Shown: positions 16,134 to 25,006 of the stretch, piece by piece
Numbering within the stretch: position 1 is the stretch's first letter
How the letters are laid out: every line of letters begins with the position of its first letter
NCBI GenBank assembly: GCA_903875445.1
Contig: CAIQWD010000090.1
Span: 1-64,000 of the forward strand
Source of the DNA: an uncultured delta proteobacterium
GTDB taxonomy: Bacteria; Desulfobacterota; Desulfobulbia; Desulfobulbales; Desulfocapsaceae
DNA: 64,000 nt
Direction of reading: 5' to 3'
The notes under the pieces: model-generated
Databases searched by the model: none
Told to the model about the DNA's origin: nothing
What the model saw: only the letters and a program-made list of their open reading frames with translations
Position numbers and translations under genes: made by a program

Positions 16134-17831
16134 CTAGAATTTCACTTCTAAAGTGGCATACACATTATGGGCTTCCTTCAATGGGGTCGTCAGCATCATT
16201 TGGCCGTTCACATCCGAAATTTTCACCGGTGCACCTACCCAGTTGTTGCTGCCGGTATATTCGAAATCATAATACTGGTAACCAAGGCGGAAAAATGTCT
16301 TGGCGAAATAGGACGATACCGGTTTCAAATTGAGTTCCTGGATGATGTAGGTCTCATACACGTTACCGCGAGTTCCCACCTTGCTGGTCCACATGTCATC
16401 GGCAGCCGGAGCGAAGGTTATCCAATTTTTTGAGCCATGGTTATATTCAAGACCCAGTTTTGTTTTCGTCGGCAGGTCATAGCGAATACCGGTTGAGACG
16501 GCCCAACCGGATTTGTCGGAGGGTGCTTCCGGATTAAAGAAGCCTCCGGTCAGCAGGCCCTGGAAACCAGCCTGGGAAGAAACATTATCATTAGGATGCG
16601 TCTCGCTTAACGCGAAATCGGCAAACATGTTCAGGTTGCCGGGACCGGCCTCTTTGAACGTACTCATGGCACCGGCGCCGAACCAGTCAATGTCGCCCAG
16701 GTTCGCCTTTGCGGTGGTATTGCCGAAGTAGGTGTTTTCCATGGTCGGAAAATCGAAGATATTCATACCGCGGTTCCACTGCAACCACACGCGCAGGGGA
16801 TCGGTATCGATGGGAATCACGGCAATCCCTAACATATCGGTATCGGCAAGGGAATTGCCGGGAGTTGACCGGAAGCCGCTTTCATAACCTCGCCCATAGC
16901 AGATTTTGGCGTAGGCGCCCGGAAGTGCATCGATATCCGGGGCATAGCCGATGGTCATGCCATCAAAGGCATAATCAACCAGCAGCGAGGGAGTGCCACC
17001 ATTGCCGGGGCGTTCGTTGTTCTGCTTGAGATTGCTTGACGCGCCGCCCGTGGAGGGGCGCCGACCGACGGAAAACCAGAGCGGCTGATCGGCGATATTG
17101 CTCCATGTGGCATAGGCGCGGTCGACATCCAGGTAGCTGCTGGAAGGAACATGGCCAATCGTACCGTCAAATACACCAACTCGGTCGGCAAAATAGGGTG
17201 CATTGCCATCACCCGTAACAGCGCTGTCATCCTGGGCACCGAACACCTTGTACATTGCCAGGCGCGCGGTGACTGTTACGTTCTCGGTTGCCTTGGCATG
17301 TAGATCAAGGTCGAAGCGGTTGGTATAGAGCGACTTGTTTTCCGGTTCATAAGCCGGCACCTGAACAGCAAAATTGCCCAGACCGCCCAGCAACTGTTGG
17401 TTGGCACCCAGAAACGCCTGCGCCTGGGAAAAGGTTCCTACTCCTGTCATTTGCTGGGAGAAAGCAGTCATGCCGGCGATGTTCCCGGCCCAGAATTGTG
17501 CTTGTGGAGCATTGCCAGCAGCTACAGCGCTGAAATAGCCCTGCTGCATCTTGTTTTGCGCATTGGCAAAGGTGGCGCTTACGTCGGTAAACGGCTTGGT
17601 TTCACCTTTGAGATAGTCGTAACGGAAGCGGTAATCACCACTGATAGTAAGCCACTTGCCAATAGATTTGTTGTCGACTTTCTTTACAGAATTTTTCAAT
17701 TCCTCCACTTCCTGGGTCAATTTGTCGATTTTTTTCTGGATTTCATCATCGTTTGCTCGCGAGATTGCGGGGAAAACCATACCTCCTACAAGCATGACGG
17801 TTGCCAACCTCAAAACTCGTTTTTTCATCAT
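16134..17831 (-). CDS. Outer-membrane beta-barrel porin with N-terminal coiled coil (DUF3373-like)
   Basis: 565 residues with a signal peptide (cut near SRA at 26), then a coiled coil (DEIQKKIDKLTQEVEELKNS) and ISGDYRFRYDYLKG, the start of the barrel. The rest alternates amphipathic strands rich in Tyr/Trp/Gly, and the protein ends in Phe (YATLEVKF), the usual outer-membrane insertion signal. The layout matches DUF3373-type proteins found in anaerobes with multihaem cytochromes. It is the first gene of a leftward operon with the small secreted protein and the octaheme cytochrome, so it may admit substrate or house electron transfer across the outer membrane; the latter is inference. Confidence 0.82.
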   Translation of the reverse strand: MMKKRVLRLATVMLVGGMVFPAISRANDDEIQKKIDKLTQEVEELKNSVKKVDNKSIGKWLTISGDYRFRYDYLKGETKPFTDVSATFANAQNKMQQGYFSAVAAGNAPQAQFWAGNIAGMTAFSQQMTGVGTFSQAQAFLGANQQLLGGLGNFAVQVPAYEPENKSLYTNRFDLDLHAKATENVTVTARLAMYKVFGAQDDSAVTGDGNAPYFADRVGVFDGTIGHVPSSSYLDVDRAYATWSNIADQPLWFSVGRRPSTGGASSNLKQNNERPGNGGTPSLLVDYAFDGMTIGYAPDIDALPGAYAKICYGRGYESGFRSTPGNSLADTDMLGIAVIPIDTDPLRVWLQWNRGMNIFDFPTMENTYFGNTTAKANLGDIDWFGAGAMSTFKEAGPGNLNMFADFALSETHPNDNVSSQAGFQGLLTGGFFNPEAPSDKSGWAVSTGIRYDLPTKTKLGLEYNHGSKNWITFAPAADDMWTSKVGTRGNVYETYIIQELNLKPVSSYFAKTFFRLGYQYYDFEYTGSNNWVGAPVKISDVNGQMMLTTPLKEAHNVYATLEVKF

Positions 17832-17958
17832 TTCCTCCTCCTTTTGCTAGTGTCACTGTGCTGTACTGACCGGGACCCGCGTTTATAGGCACATCTGCAG
17901 TGCATCGGGCACACCGATCACCTCCTCGAAACAAAATTTTGATTGACTATAAGGCCAA

Positions 17959-18005
17959 AATTAAACTGTTTAATTCATATATACCATTTTGTCTATATAT
18001 GTAAA
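17959..18005 (-). promoter_or_regulatory. Promoter with two palindromic operators upstream of the porin-cytochrome operon
   Basis: Reading leftwards, a -35-like TTTACA (complement of 18000-18005) and a -10-like TATATA (17978-17983) are 16 bases apart. Perfect arms CATATATA (17976-17983) and TATATATG (17994-18001) bracket the promoter spacer, and a second palindrome AATTAAAC-T-GTTTAATT (17959-17975) lies around the expected start site. Two operator-sized palindromes over one promoter suggest tight control. The ArsR-type protein at 13181 is one candidate regulator, but that is only a guess. Confidence 0.5.
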
Positions 18006-18250
18006 GTGGAATATACGGATATTGTGTTATTTCGGGAAGTGAGAAAAATGGGAGAGTAAATCAGATGAAACGAACTAAAATAAATCTGACCCCTTTATTC
18101 AAAAAGTATGACAAAAAGAGTTGTTCGGAATGATGAAAACGGATAAGTTATTTCGTATGTAGCTGCGCTTGTTTTTCTAATAATTTCAGATGTTGTTGGC
18201 AATAGAACTCATTTATAATAAATGAAGAATTTACATAACAGGAGAAATTG
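18006..18250. other. Intergenic region between divergent genes
   Basis: The spacer from 17832 to 18250 (419 bp) holds the porin promoter at 17959-18005; the rest is AT-rich with no gene, tRNA or strong hairpin seen. It includes the promoter region of the rightward gene at 18251. Confidence 0.5.
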
Positions 18251-18877
18251 ATGACCGTAGCAATAGATATTTCCCATCTGATTTTTATCGATCTAATCCG
18301 CAATATAGTTGAAACTGCCGGGACCAAGGTGGCCAAGGGCAATCTGATGCGCATTGCCCTGAATGCCGGAAGCAAGTCTGGAAAAAAGGATTTTTCGACA
18401 TTCGCGGATTTTATCCTGGCAATCGAAGCCGGCGACAACCCGCTCTCGCGCCTGGAGGGAAGAGCTGTTCATCTTGGAGGGGGGCTTTTCGGCTTGCGGA
18501 AATGTCCTTTCAGCCAGCTGGTCACCGACTACCATGATTATTTTTCAACCGAGTTGATCGGGTTTGAACAACTCACCGATGAGTTCAATGCGGTGAGCAA
18601 AACTGCCGGAGACTATAAGGTCGGGCTCGGCGCCGGTGTCGGACCGTTCTGTATCTTCCATCAACCGATGCGGAGTCAGGCCGGAGGCAATTTGTCCATC
18701 GGTGGGCAACCCCTTGAGATATTCCAGCTGGCCTGCCGCAGTGCCAGTGGCAAAACGGGGTATGCCGAGACTCTTATCGGGGAATTCGGTTGCGCCAAGG
18801 CCGATGTCGAAAAGGCCATGGAGGCGTATATGTGCTGCTACGGCATCAGATTGAAAAACGGCAGTGCTGTCTGTTGA
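18251..18877 (+). CDS. Conserved-looking protein of unknown function
   Basis: 208 residues from ATG 18251, with AGGAG 7 bases upstream; a TTG three bases earlier is not needed. It is soluble, with no signal peptide. Visible features are RKCPFSQLV near the middle, GVGPFCIFHQP, and a C-terminal MEAYMCCYGIRLKNGSAVC, giving several cysteines. The Gly/Phe-rich centre and CPF motif loosely recall V4R-like or amino-thiazoline hydrolase-like domains, but I cannot assign it. It is monocistronic, convergent with the cysteine synthase gene. Confidence 0.6.
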   Translation: MTVAIDISHLIFIDLIRNIVETAGTKVAKGNLMRIALNAGSKSGKKDFSTFADFILAIEAGDNPLSRLEGRAVHLGGGLFGLRKCPFSQLVTDYHDYFSTELIGFEQLTDEFNAVSKTAGDYKVGLGAGVGPFCIFHQPMRSQAGGNLSIGGQPLEIFQLACRSASGKTGYAETLIGEFGCAKADVEKAMEAYMCCYGIRLKNGSAVC

Positions 18878-18935
18878 TAGTATTCTCAGATTGCCTGGGT
18901 GATTGCTTGAAGGATACCGTCCGAATACAATAATT

Positions 18936-19853
18936 TTATTCCAACAACAGCGGCGTGCTCAGGTATCTCTCGCCGCTGTCGGGCAGGACCACCACGATGG
19001 TTTTGCCCCTGTTTTCCAGACGACTTGCCACCAGAGCCGCCGCGTGCACCGCGGCGCCGCTTGAGATACCGCAGAGAATCCCTTCCTCCAGCGCCAGTTT
19101 CCTGGCGGTTGCAAAGGCGTCGTCGTTGCTGACGGTGACCACCTCGTCGATAATTGCCCGGTTGAGAATGGCCGGCACAAAACCGGCGCCGATTCCTTGA
19201 ATCTTATGCGGCCCGGGTTTGCCGCCGGAGAGAACCGGAGAGTCCTGCGGCTCAACGGCCACGGATTGCATTGCCGGGTTGCGTTCTTTCAGGACCTCCG
19301 ATACCCCGGTAATGGTGCCGCCGGTGCCGACGCCGGCGACGAAGATATCGATCTTGCCATCGGTATCCCGCCAGATCTCAAGAGCGGTGGTTTTGCGGTG
19401 AATAGCCGGATTGGCGGGGTTGGCGAACTGGTTGGGCATGTAACTGTTGGCGGTATCGGCGACAAGTTGCTCGGCGCGGGCGATGGCCCCTTTCATCCCT
19501 TCCGCCGCCGGGGTCAGGACCAGGTGGGCACCCAGGTGTTTCAGCAGCTTTCGCCGTTCGATGCTCATGCTTTCCGGCATAGTTAGGATCAGTTTCAGTT
19601 TTTTATGGGCGCAAACAAAGGCCAGACCGATGCCGGTATTGCCGCTGGTCGGTTCGATGATTGTCGTCTCCTTGTTGATGAGACCCTGTTGCTCCGCCGC
19701 CTCGATCATCGATACGGCGATCCGGCACTTGACGCTGCCCGCCGGATTACGGGACTCCTGCTTGCCGAGGATGGTTGCCCCGGTGGTGGCGGACAGGGTG
19801 GCAAGGGTGAGAAGGGGGGTGTTGCCGATACTTTCGAGAATAGTCTGGGCCAT
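18936..19853 (-). CDS. cysK: Cysteine synthase A (O-acetylserine sulfhydrylase)
   Basis: 305 residues from ATG 19853, preceded by AAAGG at good spacing; a GTG nine bases upstream is less likely. Family motifs: [10 protein letters not shown] at the start, the PLP lysine in NPAGSVKCR, the substrate loop [14 protein letters not shown], and the phosphate cradle GTGGTITGV, with [11 protein letters not shown] near the end. It condenses O-acetylserine with sulfide to cysteine, a natural route in a sulfide-producing cell. It follows cysE by about 30 bases and ends the sulfur-assimilation operon. Confidence 0.95.
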   Translation of the reverse strand: MAQTILESIGNTPLLTLATLSATTGATILGKQESRNPAGSVKCRIAVSMIEAAEQQGLINKETTIIEPTSGNTGIGLAFVCAHKKLKLILTMPESMSIERRKLLKHLGAHLVLTPAAEGMKGAIARAEQLVADTANSYMPNQFANPANPAIHRKTTALEIWRDTDGKIDIFVAGVGTGGTITGVSEVLKERNPAMQSVAVEPQDSPVLSGGKPGPHKIQGIGAGFVPAILNRAIIDEVVTVSNDDAFATARKLALEEGILCGISSGAAVHAAALVASRLENRGKTIVVVLPDSGERYLSTPLLLE

Positions 19854-19882
19854 GATGGTCACCTTTGTTAGTTTTTCGCGGC

Positions 19883-20860
19883 TTAATGGGAATTCGAGTA
19901 AATCAGCTCCGGTCTCTTTAACAACACCTTGGTGCCGGCAGGGACGCTCTCGGTCAGCCAGATATTGCCGCCGATGGTCGCGCCTTCGCCGATGATGGTT
20001 TCGCCACCGAGAATGGTGGTGTTGGCGTAGACGATGACATTATCCTCGATGGTCGGATGGCGTTTCATATTGCGCATCTTCTCGCCGGCGTCGCGCGGCA
20101 GCGACAGGGCGCCCAGGGTGACGCCCTGGTAAAGGCGAACATTCTTGCCGATAATCGTGGTTTCGCCGATGACCACCCCGGTGCCGTGGTCGATGAAGAA
20201 GCCGGAGCCGATCCTTGCCCCCGGATGGATATCGATACCGGTCTTGCCGTGCGCATATTCGGTCATTATCCGGGGAATGATCGGTACTTTCAGGAGATAC
20301 AGTTCGTGGGCCAGGCGGAATACCAGGGTCGCCAAGAGCCCCGGATAGCAGAAAATCACCTCGTCCGGGCTTTTGGTCGCCGGATCGCCTTCCAGGGCGG
20401 CACGAATGTCGGTTGCCAGGATGGCTGCGACGTGCGGCAGGGCCTCGATAAAGGCCAGGGCCTTGTTATGACTCTGTGCCTCGCAGTTGGTGCAGGGGAG
20501 GTTATTGCGCCGGCAGTCATGGCGAATGGCCATGTTGATCTGTTCGGAAACTTGGTCGTAGAGATCGGTGGTCTGTTTGCCGATATAATATTCAAGGTTC
20601 GAGGCATGCAGCTTGGTCCGGGTAAAATAACCGGGGAAGAGGATACAGCGCGCCTGTTCGACAATCTCGATGATCCCCGTCTGCGAGGGGATGGCGACCG
20701 GGCTGATATGTTCAAAACACTCCTTGGTGGCCCAGGAATTCAGCAGCTCCTTGACGATTTTCGGGACTTTGATGTGCTGGCAGCAACTGGAAACCTCGAT
20801 ATTGTCGCAGAGGGCGCCGATGGCCAGGGTGTCGATGGTATGAGATTTTATTTCTGACAT
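19883..20860 (-). CDS. cysE: Serine O-acetyltransferase
   Basis: 325 residues. The N-terminal helical domain (about 1-190) is longer than in EpsC-type enzymes and holds a cysteine cluster ([12 protein letters not shown]). The C-terminal left-handed beta-helix has the hexapeptide repeats and family hallmarks [31 protein letters not shown] and [12 protein letters not shown]. It makes O-acetylserine for CysK. The cysteine cluster in the extended domain could be structural or regulatory. It sits between metW and cysK on the same strand. Confidence 0.94.
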   Translation of the reverse strand: MSEIKSHTIDTLAIGALCDNIEVSSCCQHIKVPKIVKELLNSWATKECFEHISPVAIPSQTGIIEIVEQARCILFPGYFTRTKLHASNLEYYIGKQTTDLYDQVSEQINMAIRHDCRRNNLPCTNCEAQSHNKALAFIEALPHVAAILATDIRAALEGDPATKSPDEVIFCYPGLLATLVFRLAHELYLLKVPIIPRIMTEYAHGKTGIDIHPGARIGSGFFIDHGTGVVIGETTIIGKNVRLYQGVTLGALSLPRDAGEKMRNMKRHPTIEDNVIVYANTTILGGETIIGEGATIGGNIWLTESVPAGTKVLLKRPELIYSNSH

Positions 20861-20907
20861 GGCAATGTGTGTAATTGGTTAAGAGTGTATGGAGGAGCGG
20901 CAAAAAA

Positions 20908-21540
20908 TCAGCCGGAGCGTATTTTTTCAATTATGTAAACGCCATATGCCGCCCGAATATTGGTAAAGAATCGTATGATCCTGCCCTCGCTGCCGGCCGG
21001 ATCGGAACTGATGGCAATTTCCCTGAGGATATTGTAACCCACGTCGCGGGCAAATTTTCGAAAATCTTTCAAGGTGATGACCCGGATATTCGGCGAGTCG
21101 TACCAGGAATAGGGCAGTTGCTCATTCTTCGGGGCGATACCGCGGCACAGCAGTTGCAGGCGAATGGAGTAATGGCTGAAATTGGGGAAACTGACGATTA
21201 CTTTCCGGCCGATCCGCGCCAGGGAATACAGCAGCCGCGCCGGCTCCAGGACCTGCTGCAGGGTCTGGCTGAGGATGACGTAGTCGAAACTGCAGTCGGG
21301 ATAGTCGTCAACCTCGGCGTTGAGGTCGCCCTGCAGGACGCTGAGGCCCCTGGCGATGCAGGCGGCCGCCTTGGTTTTATCCTGCTCGATGCCGGTGCCG
21401 GTCACCTGTTTGTTGCCCGCCAGCCAGGCCAGGAGGTCGCCGTTGCCGCAACCGAGGTCGAGGACGCGGCTGCCGGGTTCGATGGTCGAGGCGATGATCC
21501 GCAGGTCAAAGCGGATGTCGGTGGATTCAGGAAAGACCAT
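20908..21540 (-). CDS. metW: Methionine biosynthesis protein MetW (SAM-dependent methyltransferase fold)
   Basis: 210 residues. The methyltransferase motif I is clear (SRVLDLGCGNGDLLAWLA), followed by GIEQD and FDYVILSQTLQQVLEP, the latter characteristic of MetW. SFPNFSHYSIRLQLL and YSWYDSPNIRVITLKDF complete the family signature. MetW is almost always encoded with MetX and is needed for efficient homoserine acetylation in several bacteria. Its start overlaps the end of metX by 14 bases, implying translational coupling. Confidence 0.94.
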   Translation of the reverse strand: MVFPESTDIRFDLRIIASTIEPGSRVLDLGCGNGDLLAWLAGNKQVTGTGIEQDKTKAAACIARGLSVLQGDLNAEVDDYPDCSFDYVILSQTLQQVLEPARLLYSLARIGRKVIVSFPNFSHYSIRLQLLCRGIAPKNEQLPYSWYDSPNIRVITLKDFRKFARDVGYNILREIAISSDPAGSEGRIIRFFTNIRAAYGVYIIEKIRSG

Positions 21541-22678
21541 CGAAAAATCCTCGTATCAAGGTGGTGAGGCGCTCATCCGGGATGAGGAAGGCGTCATGGC
21601 CGCAATCCGCCTCTATCTCGCAGAAACTGACATCCTGATCGGAGCGTTTCAGGGTCTGCACCAGTTCCTTCGCCTGGTAGGTGGGATAGAGCCAGTCTGA
21701 AGTGTAGGAGATGACTAAATATTTTCTTTTCTCGCTGTTTTTTTTGGAGGGTCGTTCGATCTTCCCCATTCGCTCCACCACATCGAAATAATCGGAGGCC
21801 TTGGTGATGTAGAGCACCGAATTGGCGTCGAAGCGATTGACGAATTTCGTGCCCTGGTGGCGCAGGTAGCTCTCAATCTGGAAGTCACCGTCAAAACCGA
21901 AGGAGAAGGTCTCCTTATCCTGCAGTTTTCTGCCGAATTTCCGACGCATGGCCTCGTCCGAGAGGTAGGTGACATGGCCGACCATGCGGGCGACGGCAAG
22001 ACCCATGTCCGGTTTGCTGCCTCCGTAATAGTTACCCTTGTTCCAGTTGGGGTCGGCCATGATCGATTGCCGGGCGATCTCGTTGAAGGCAATAGCCAGG
22101 GCGGAATGGCGCATAGTGGTGGCGATGGCCACCGCCGATCGAAGGAACTGCGGGTAGCGGACACACCATTCCAGCACCTGCATGCCGCCCACCGAGCCGC
22201 CCACTACCCCGTGCAGCCGCCTTATCCCGAGATGATCCATGAGCGTCTTCTGGGTACTGACAATGTCGCCGATGGTCATCATCGGGAAATCGAGGCCGTA
22301 GGGGGCGTCGGTTGCCGGATTGAGCGAACTCGGGCCGGTCGATCCCATGCAGCTGCCGAGGATGTTGGGGCAGACGACAAAAAATTTATCGGTATCGATA
22401 CCCTTGCCGGGGCCGATCATGAAATCCCACCAGCCGGGTTTCTCGCCCTCGGGGTCGCCCGGATAGTAGCCCGCGGCGTGCGAATCTCCGGAAAAGGCGT
22501 GGGCTACCAGGATGACGTTATCCCTTGCCGCATTGAGTGTGCCATAGGTTTCGTAGGCCAGGGTTACCGGCCCGAGCCGCGCCCCGCTTTCGAGGACCAA
22601 GCCCTCCGGCCCCTCGGCAAAGGTGTAGTGTTGTTTTACTGCGGTTAAAGGAGCTGGTTGGATGGCTTCTGTGGTCAT
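21527..22678 (-). CDS. metX: Homoserine O-acetyltransferase
   Basis: 383 residues, alpha/beta-hydrolase fold. Visible motifs: VTLAYETYGTLNAARDNVIL, HAFSGDSHAAG, the oxyanion/nucleophile segment GVVGGSVGGMQVLEW with the catalytic Ser in GGSVGG, YTSDWLYPTYQAKEL with the catalytic Asp, and CGHDAFLI with the catalytic His. It makes O-acetylhomoserine, the substrate of the sulfhydrylase encoded 32 bases upstream. Length is normal for the family. Distinguishing acetyl from succinyl donor by sequence alone is not certain, but the fold and MetW partner favour acetyl. Confidence 0.93.
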   Translation of the reverse strand: MTTEAIQPAPLTAVKQHYTFAEGPEGLVLESGARLGPVTLAYETYGTLNAARDNVILVAHAFSGDSHAAGYYPGDPEGEKPGWWDFMIGPGKGIDTDKFFVVCPNILGSCMGSTGPSSLNPATDAPYGLDFPMMTIGDIVSTQKTLMDHLGIRRLHGVVGGSVGGMQVLEWCVRYPQFLRSAVAIATTMRHSALAIAFNEIARQSIMADPNWNKGNYYGGSKPDMGLAVARMVGHVTYLSDEAMRRKFGRKLQDKETFSFGFDGDFQIESYLRHQGTKFVNRFDANSVLYITKASDYFDVVERMGKIERPSKKNSEKRKYLVISYTSDWLYPTYQAKELVQTLKRSDQDVSFCEIEADCGHDAFLIPDERLTTLIRGFFDGLS

Positions 22679-22710
22679 GTTTCAGTTAGGGGGCATTGAA
22701 GCCCCCGATC

Positions 22711-23988
22711 TTATGCGGCTTTAGCCAGGGCCTGGTCAATATCGGCGATGATGTCATCGACGTGCTCGATGCCGATGGACAGGCGGATCATGCCTTCATC
22801 GATCCCGCCCGCCATCAGTTGTTGCGGCGACAGCTGCGAATGGGTGGTCGAGGCCGGGTGGATGGCCAGGGATTTGGCGTCGCCGACATTGGCAAGATGG
22901 GAGATCAACTGCAGGCTGTCGATAAATTTTTTGCCGGCCGCAAGTCCACCCTTGATGCTAAAAACAATCATGCCGCCAAAACCATTTTTCAAGTACTTAA
23001 CCGCCAGTTCGTGGCCGGGCGAGTCGGATCGGCCGGGATAGTGCACCCAGGAAACGCCCCGGTGTTGGCCGAGGTGTTCGGCGACCGCGTCGCCGTTCTC
23101 GCAGTGCCTTTCCATGCGCAGGCTGAGGGTCTCGATGCCCTGCAGGGTCGTCCAGCAGTTGTCGGGGCTGATGCAGGCCCCGAGGTTGCGCAGAGGCACG
23201 AGGCGCATGCGCAGGATGAAGGCCAGAGGGTTGAGATCGCCCAGATCGTGGGCATAGCGCAGGCCGTGGTAGGAGGTATCGGGTTCGTTGTAGAGTTTGA
23301 ACTTCGGATCCTGCCAGTTGAAGCTTGCGGCATCGATGACGATTCCTCCGATCCCCGTGCCGTGGCCGCCGATCCATTTAGTCAGCGAATGGATGACGAT
23401 GTCGGCACCGTGGTCAATCGGTCGAAGGAGGCAGGGCGGGGTAAAGGTGGAATCGACCACCAGCGGCAGTTTATGTGTCTTGGCAATTTTTGCCAGGGCG
23501 TCGAGATCGGTCATATTGAGAGACGGATTACCGAGGGTTTCGCAGTAGATGGCCCTGGTCCTGTCGTTAATAGCGGCCTCAATGTTGTCCGGATTGGTTG
23601 CATCGACCATGCGCACCTTAATGCCCAGTTGCGGCAGGATCGAGTCGAACTGCACGAAGGTGCCGCCATACAGGTTATTAGCCGAGACGACCTCATCGCC
23701 ATGCGCGCAGATATTGATAATGGTGTAAAAAATCGCCGAAGTCCCGGAGGCCAGGGCCAAAGAGGCGGCGCCACCCTCAAGGCTTGCCATGCGTTGCTCC
23801 AGCACGTCCTGGGTCGGGTTGCCGATGCGGGTATAGATATTGCCCAACTCCTTCAGGGCAAAGAGGTTGGCGGCATGCTCGGTATTCTTGAACATGTAGG
23901 CGGCGGTCCGGTAGATGGGCACGGCTCTGGAGAGGGTAGTTTGATCGACTGTTTGCCCGGCATGCAGGGCAAGTGTCTCGAATTTCAT
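22711..23988 (-). CDS. metY: O-acetylhomoserine sulfhydrylase (homocysteine synthase)
   Basis: 425 residues, PLP enzyme of the Cys/Met metabolism family. It opens FETLALHAGQTVD and shows YTRIGNPTQDVLEQRMASLEGG split over two conserved blocks, VDSTFTPPCLLRPIDHGADI, and the PLP lysine in HSLTKWIGGHGTGIGG. The C-terminal ASTTHSQLSP and GMIRLSIGIEH are typical of the sulfhydrylase branch. It uses free sulfide to form homocysteine, so transsulfuration is not required. It lies 33 bases after the TPR gene and 32 before metX. Confidence 0.95.
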   Translation of the reverse strand: MKFETLALHAGQTVDQTTLSRAVPIYRTAAYMFKNTEHAANLFALKELGNIYTRIGNPTQDVLEQRMASLEGGAASLALASGTSAIFYTIINICAHGDEVVSANNLYGGTFVQFDSILPQLGIKVRMVDATNPDNIEAAINDRTRAIYCETLGNPSLNMTDLDALAKIAKTHKLPLVVDSTFTPPCLLRPIDHGADIVIHSLTKWIGGHGTGIGGIVIDAASFNWQDPKFKLYNEPDTSYHGLRYAHDLGDLNPLAFILRMRLVPLRNLGACISPDNCWTTLQGIETLSLRMERHCENGDAVAEHLGQHRGVSWVHYPGRSDSPGHELAVKYLKNGFGGMIVFSIKGGLAAGKKFIDSLQLISHLANVGDAKSLAIHPASTTHSQLSPQQLMAGGIDEGMIRLSIGIEHVDDIIADIDQALAKAA

Positions 23989-24021
23989 TGGTTTCTCCTC
24001 TTGAATTGGGCGTAAATGGTT

Positions 24022-24654
24022 TTACTTGGAGATGGTCTGGTCAGCCTTAACTTTGTCGATAAGTTCACGGATAGTCACGCCACTATTGCTCTTTGCCTGC
24101 GGATCGATCCTGAGCATTTCTTCCCAGATAGTGATAGCTCCCTGCTTATCGTTGAGATCGTAAAGCATGACAATACCTTTGTTGTATCTGGACGGCAGAT
24201 GGGTGGGATTTTCCTGGATAGCCTGATTAAAGGACTCAAGAGCCTTTTCAGGTTGGTTGTTTTTCCGGTACATGACCCCAAGGTCGGTGAGCAGGTTGGC
24301 GTCGCCCTTGTGTAATTTAAGGGATTTGTTGTAGGCGGCAATAGCCTTGGTCGTTTGATCGGTATCATAGTAGAGGTTGCCGAGGTTTGCCCAGGCCTGG
24401 AAATTGCTGGGATTGGCGGTTACTTCGGCCTCGAGATTTAGAATTGCTTGATTGGTTTCCTCGTTATGTGGAAGGGCTTGTTGTCCATTCGGGGCGGTAA
24501 CACCTGCCGGAGTTATAGGGTTGCTCTTGTATACAGTGAAGGCAACACCTGCCAAAAAACCGATTACAAAAATGATACAGTAGGTGATGATCTGCCTTCT
24601 GTTTCCTGTTGGCGAGTTGCTAGGTAACTTTTTTGTGGTGTGGTTGTTTTTCAT
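24022..24654 (-). CDS. Membrane-anchored TPR-repeat protein
   Basis: 210 residues. One membrane helix near the N-terminus (IITYCIIFVIGFLAGVAFTV, about 22-41) is followed by three or four tetratricopeptide repeats from about 85 to 195 (AWANLGNLYYDTDQTTKAIA, LLTDLGVMYRKNNQPEKAL, SRYNKGIVMLYDLNDKQGAI). TPR domains mediate protein-protein contacts; the partner is unknown. It is the first gene of the leftward sulfur operon, only 33 bases before metY, but its functional link to methionine synthesis is unproven. Confidence 0.8.
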   Translation of the reverse strand: MKNNHTTKKLPSNSPTGNRRQIITYCIIFVIGFLAGVAFTVYKSNPITPAGVTAPNGQQALPHNEETNQAILNLEAEVTANPSNFQAWANLGNLYYDTDQTTKAIAAYNKSLKLHKGDANLLTDLGVMYRKNNQPEKALESFNQAIQENPTHLPSRYNKGIVMLYDLNDKQGAITIWEEMLRIDPQAKSNSGVTIRELIDKVKADQTISK

Positions 24655-25006
24655 TTAAATTCTAATGGTTAGATTTTTCACGAAAAAAATTGCCATGCGT
24701 TCTGAGATCGGCAATGGGCGTTTTATACCACGCAGTGGTATGCGGTTCAAGGGAAATAGAGAAAATTTACAGCGTTCGGCGGTATCTTTGTCTCTCTCCG
24801 GCCAAAGGGCGGAAGGATTGACGCCACCCTCAACAATATTTGTATTTTCAACAAGGTCATATTGCTGTTTGCATGTTTTTAAGTAGAATAGATATATCTG
24901 TTCCGTTTGTTTGTCCAGTATACGAGGCCATTACCGGAAGTTGCCGAGATTTCGTGGCAGCCGGTCAGTCAAACATTGGCGGCAACTTTTTCTGGAGGAG
25001 TGATGC
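24655..25006. other. Intergenic region between divergent operons with one small palindrome
   Basis: 352 bases separate the TPR/met operon from glgP. A palindrome ATACCAC-GCA-GTGGTAT lies at 24725-24741, suited to a dimeric regulator. No SAM riboswitch core was recognised on the met side. The GGAG before the glgP ATG supports that start. No gene was seen. Confidence 0.5.

Noticed and set aside
22696..24015. 439-codon frame antisense to metY
   Set aside because: Lies entirely over a well-supported PLP enzyme gene; translation shows no domain.
24655..25006. SAM or other methionine riboswitch ahead of the met operon
   Set aside because: No conserved core of a SAM-I, SAM-II or SAH element could be traced on the minus strand.
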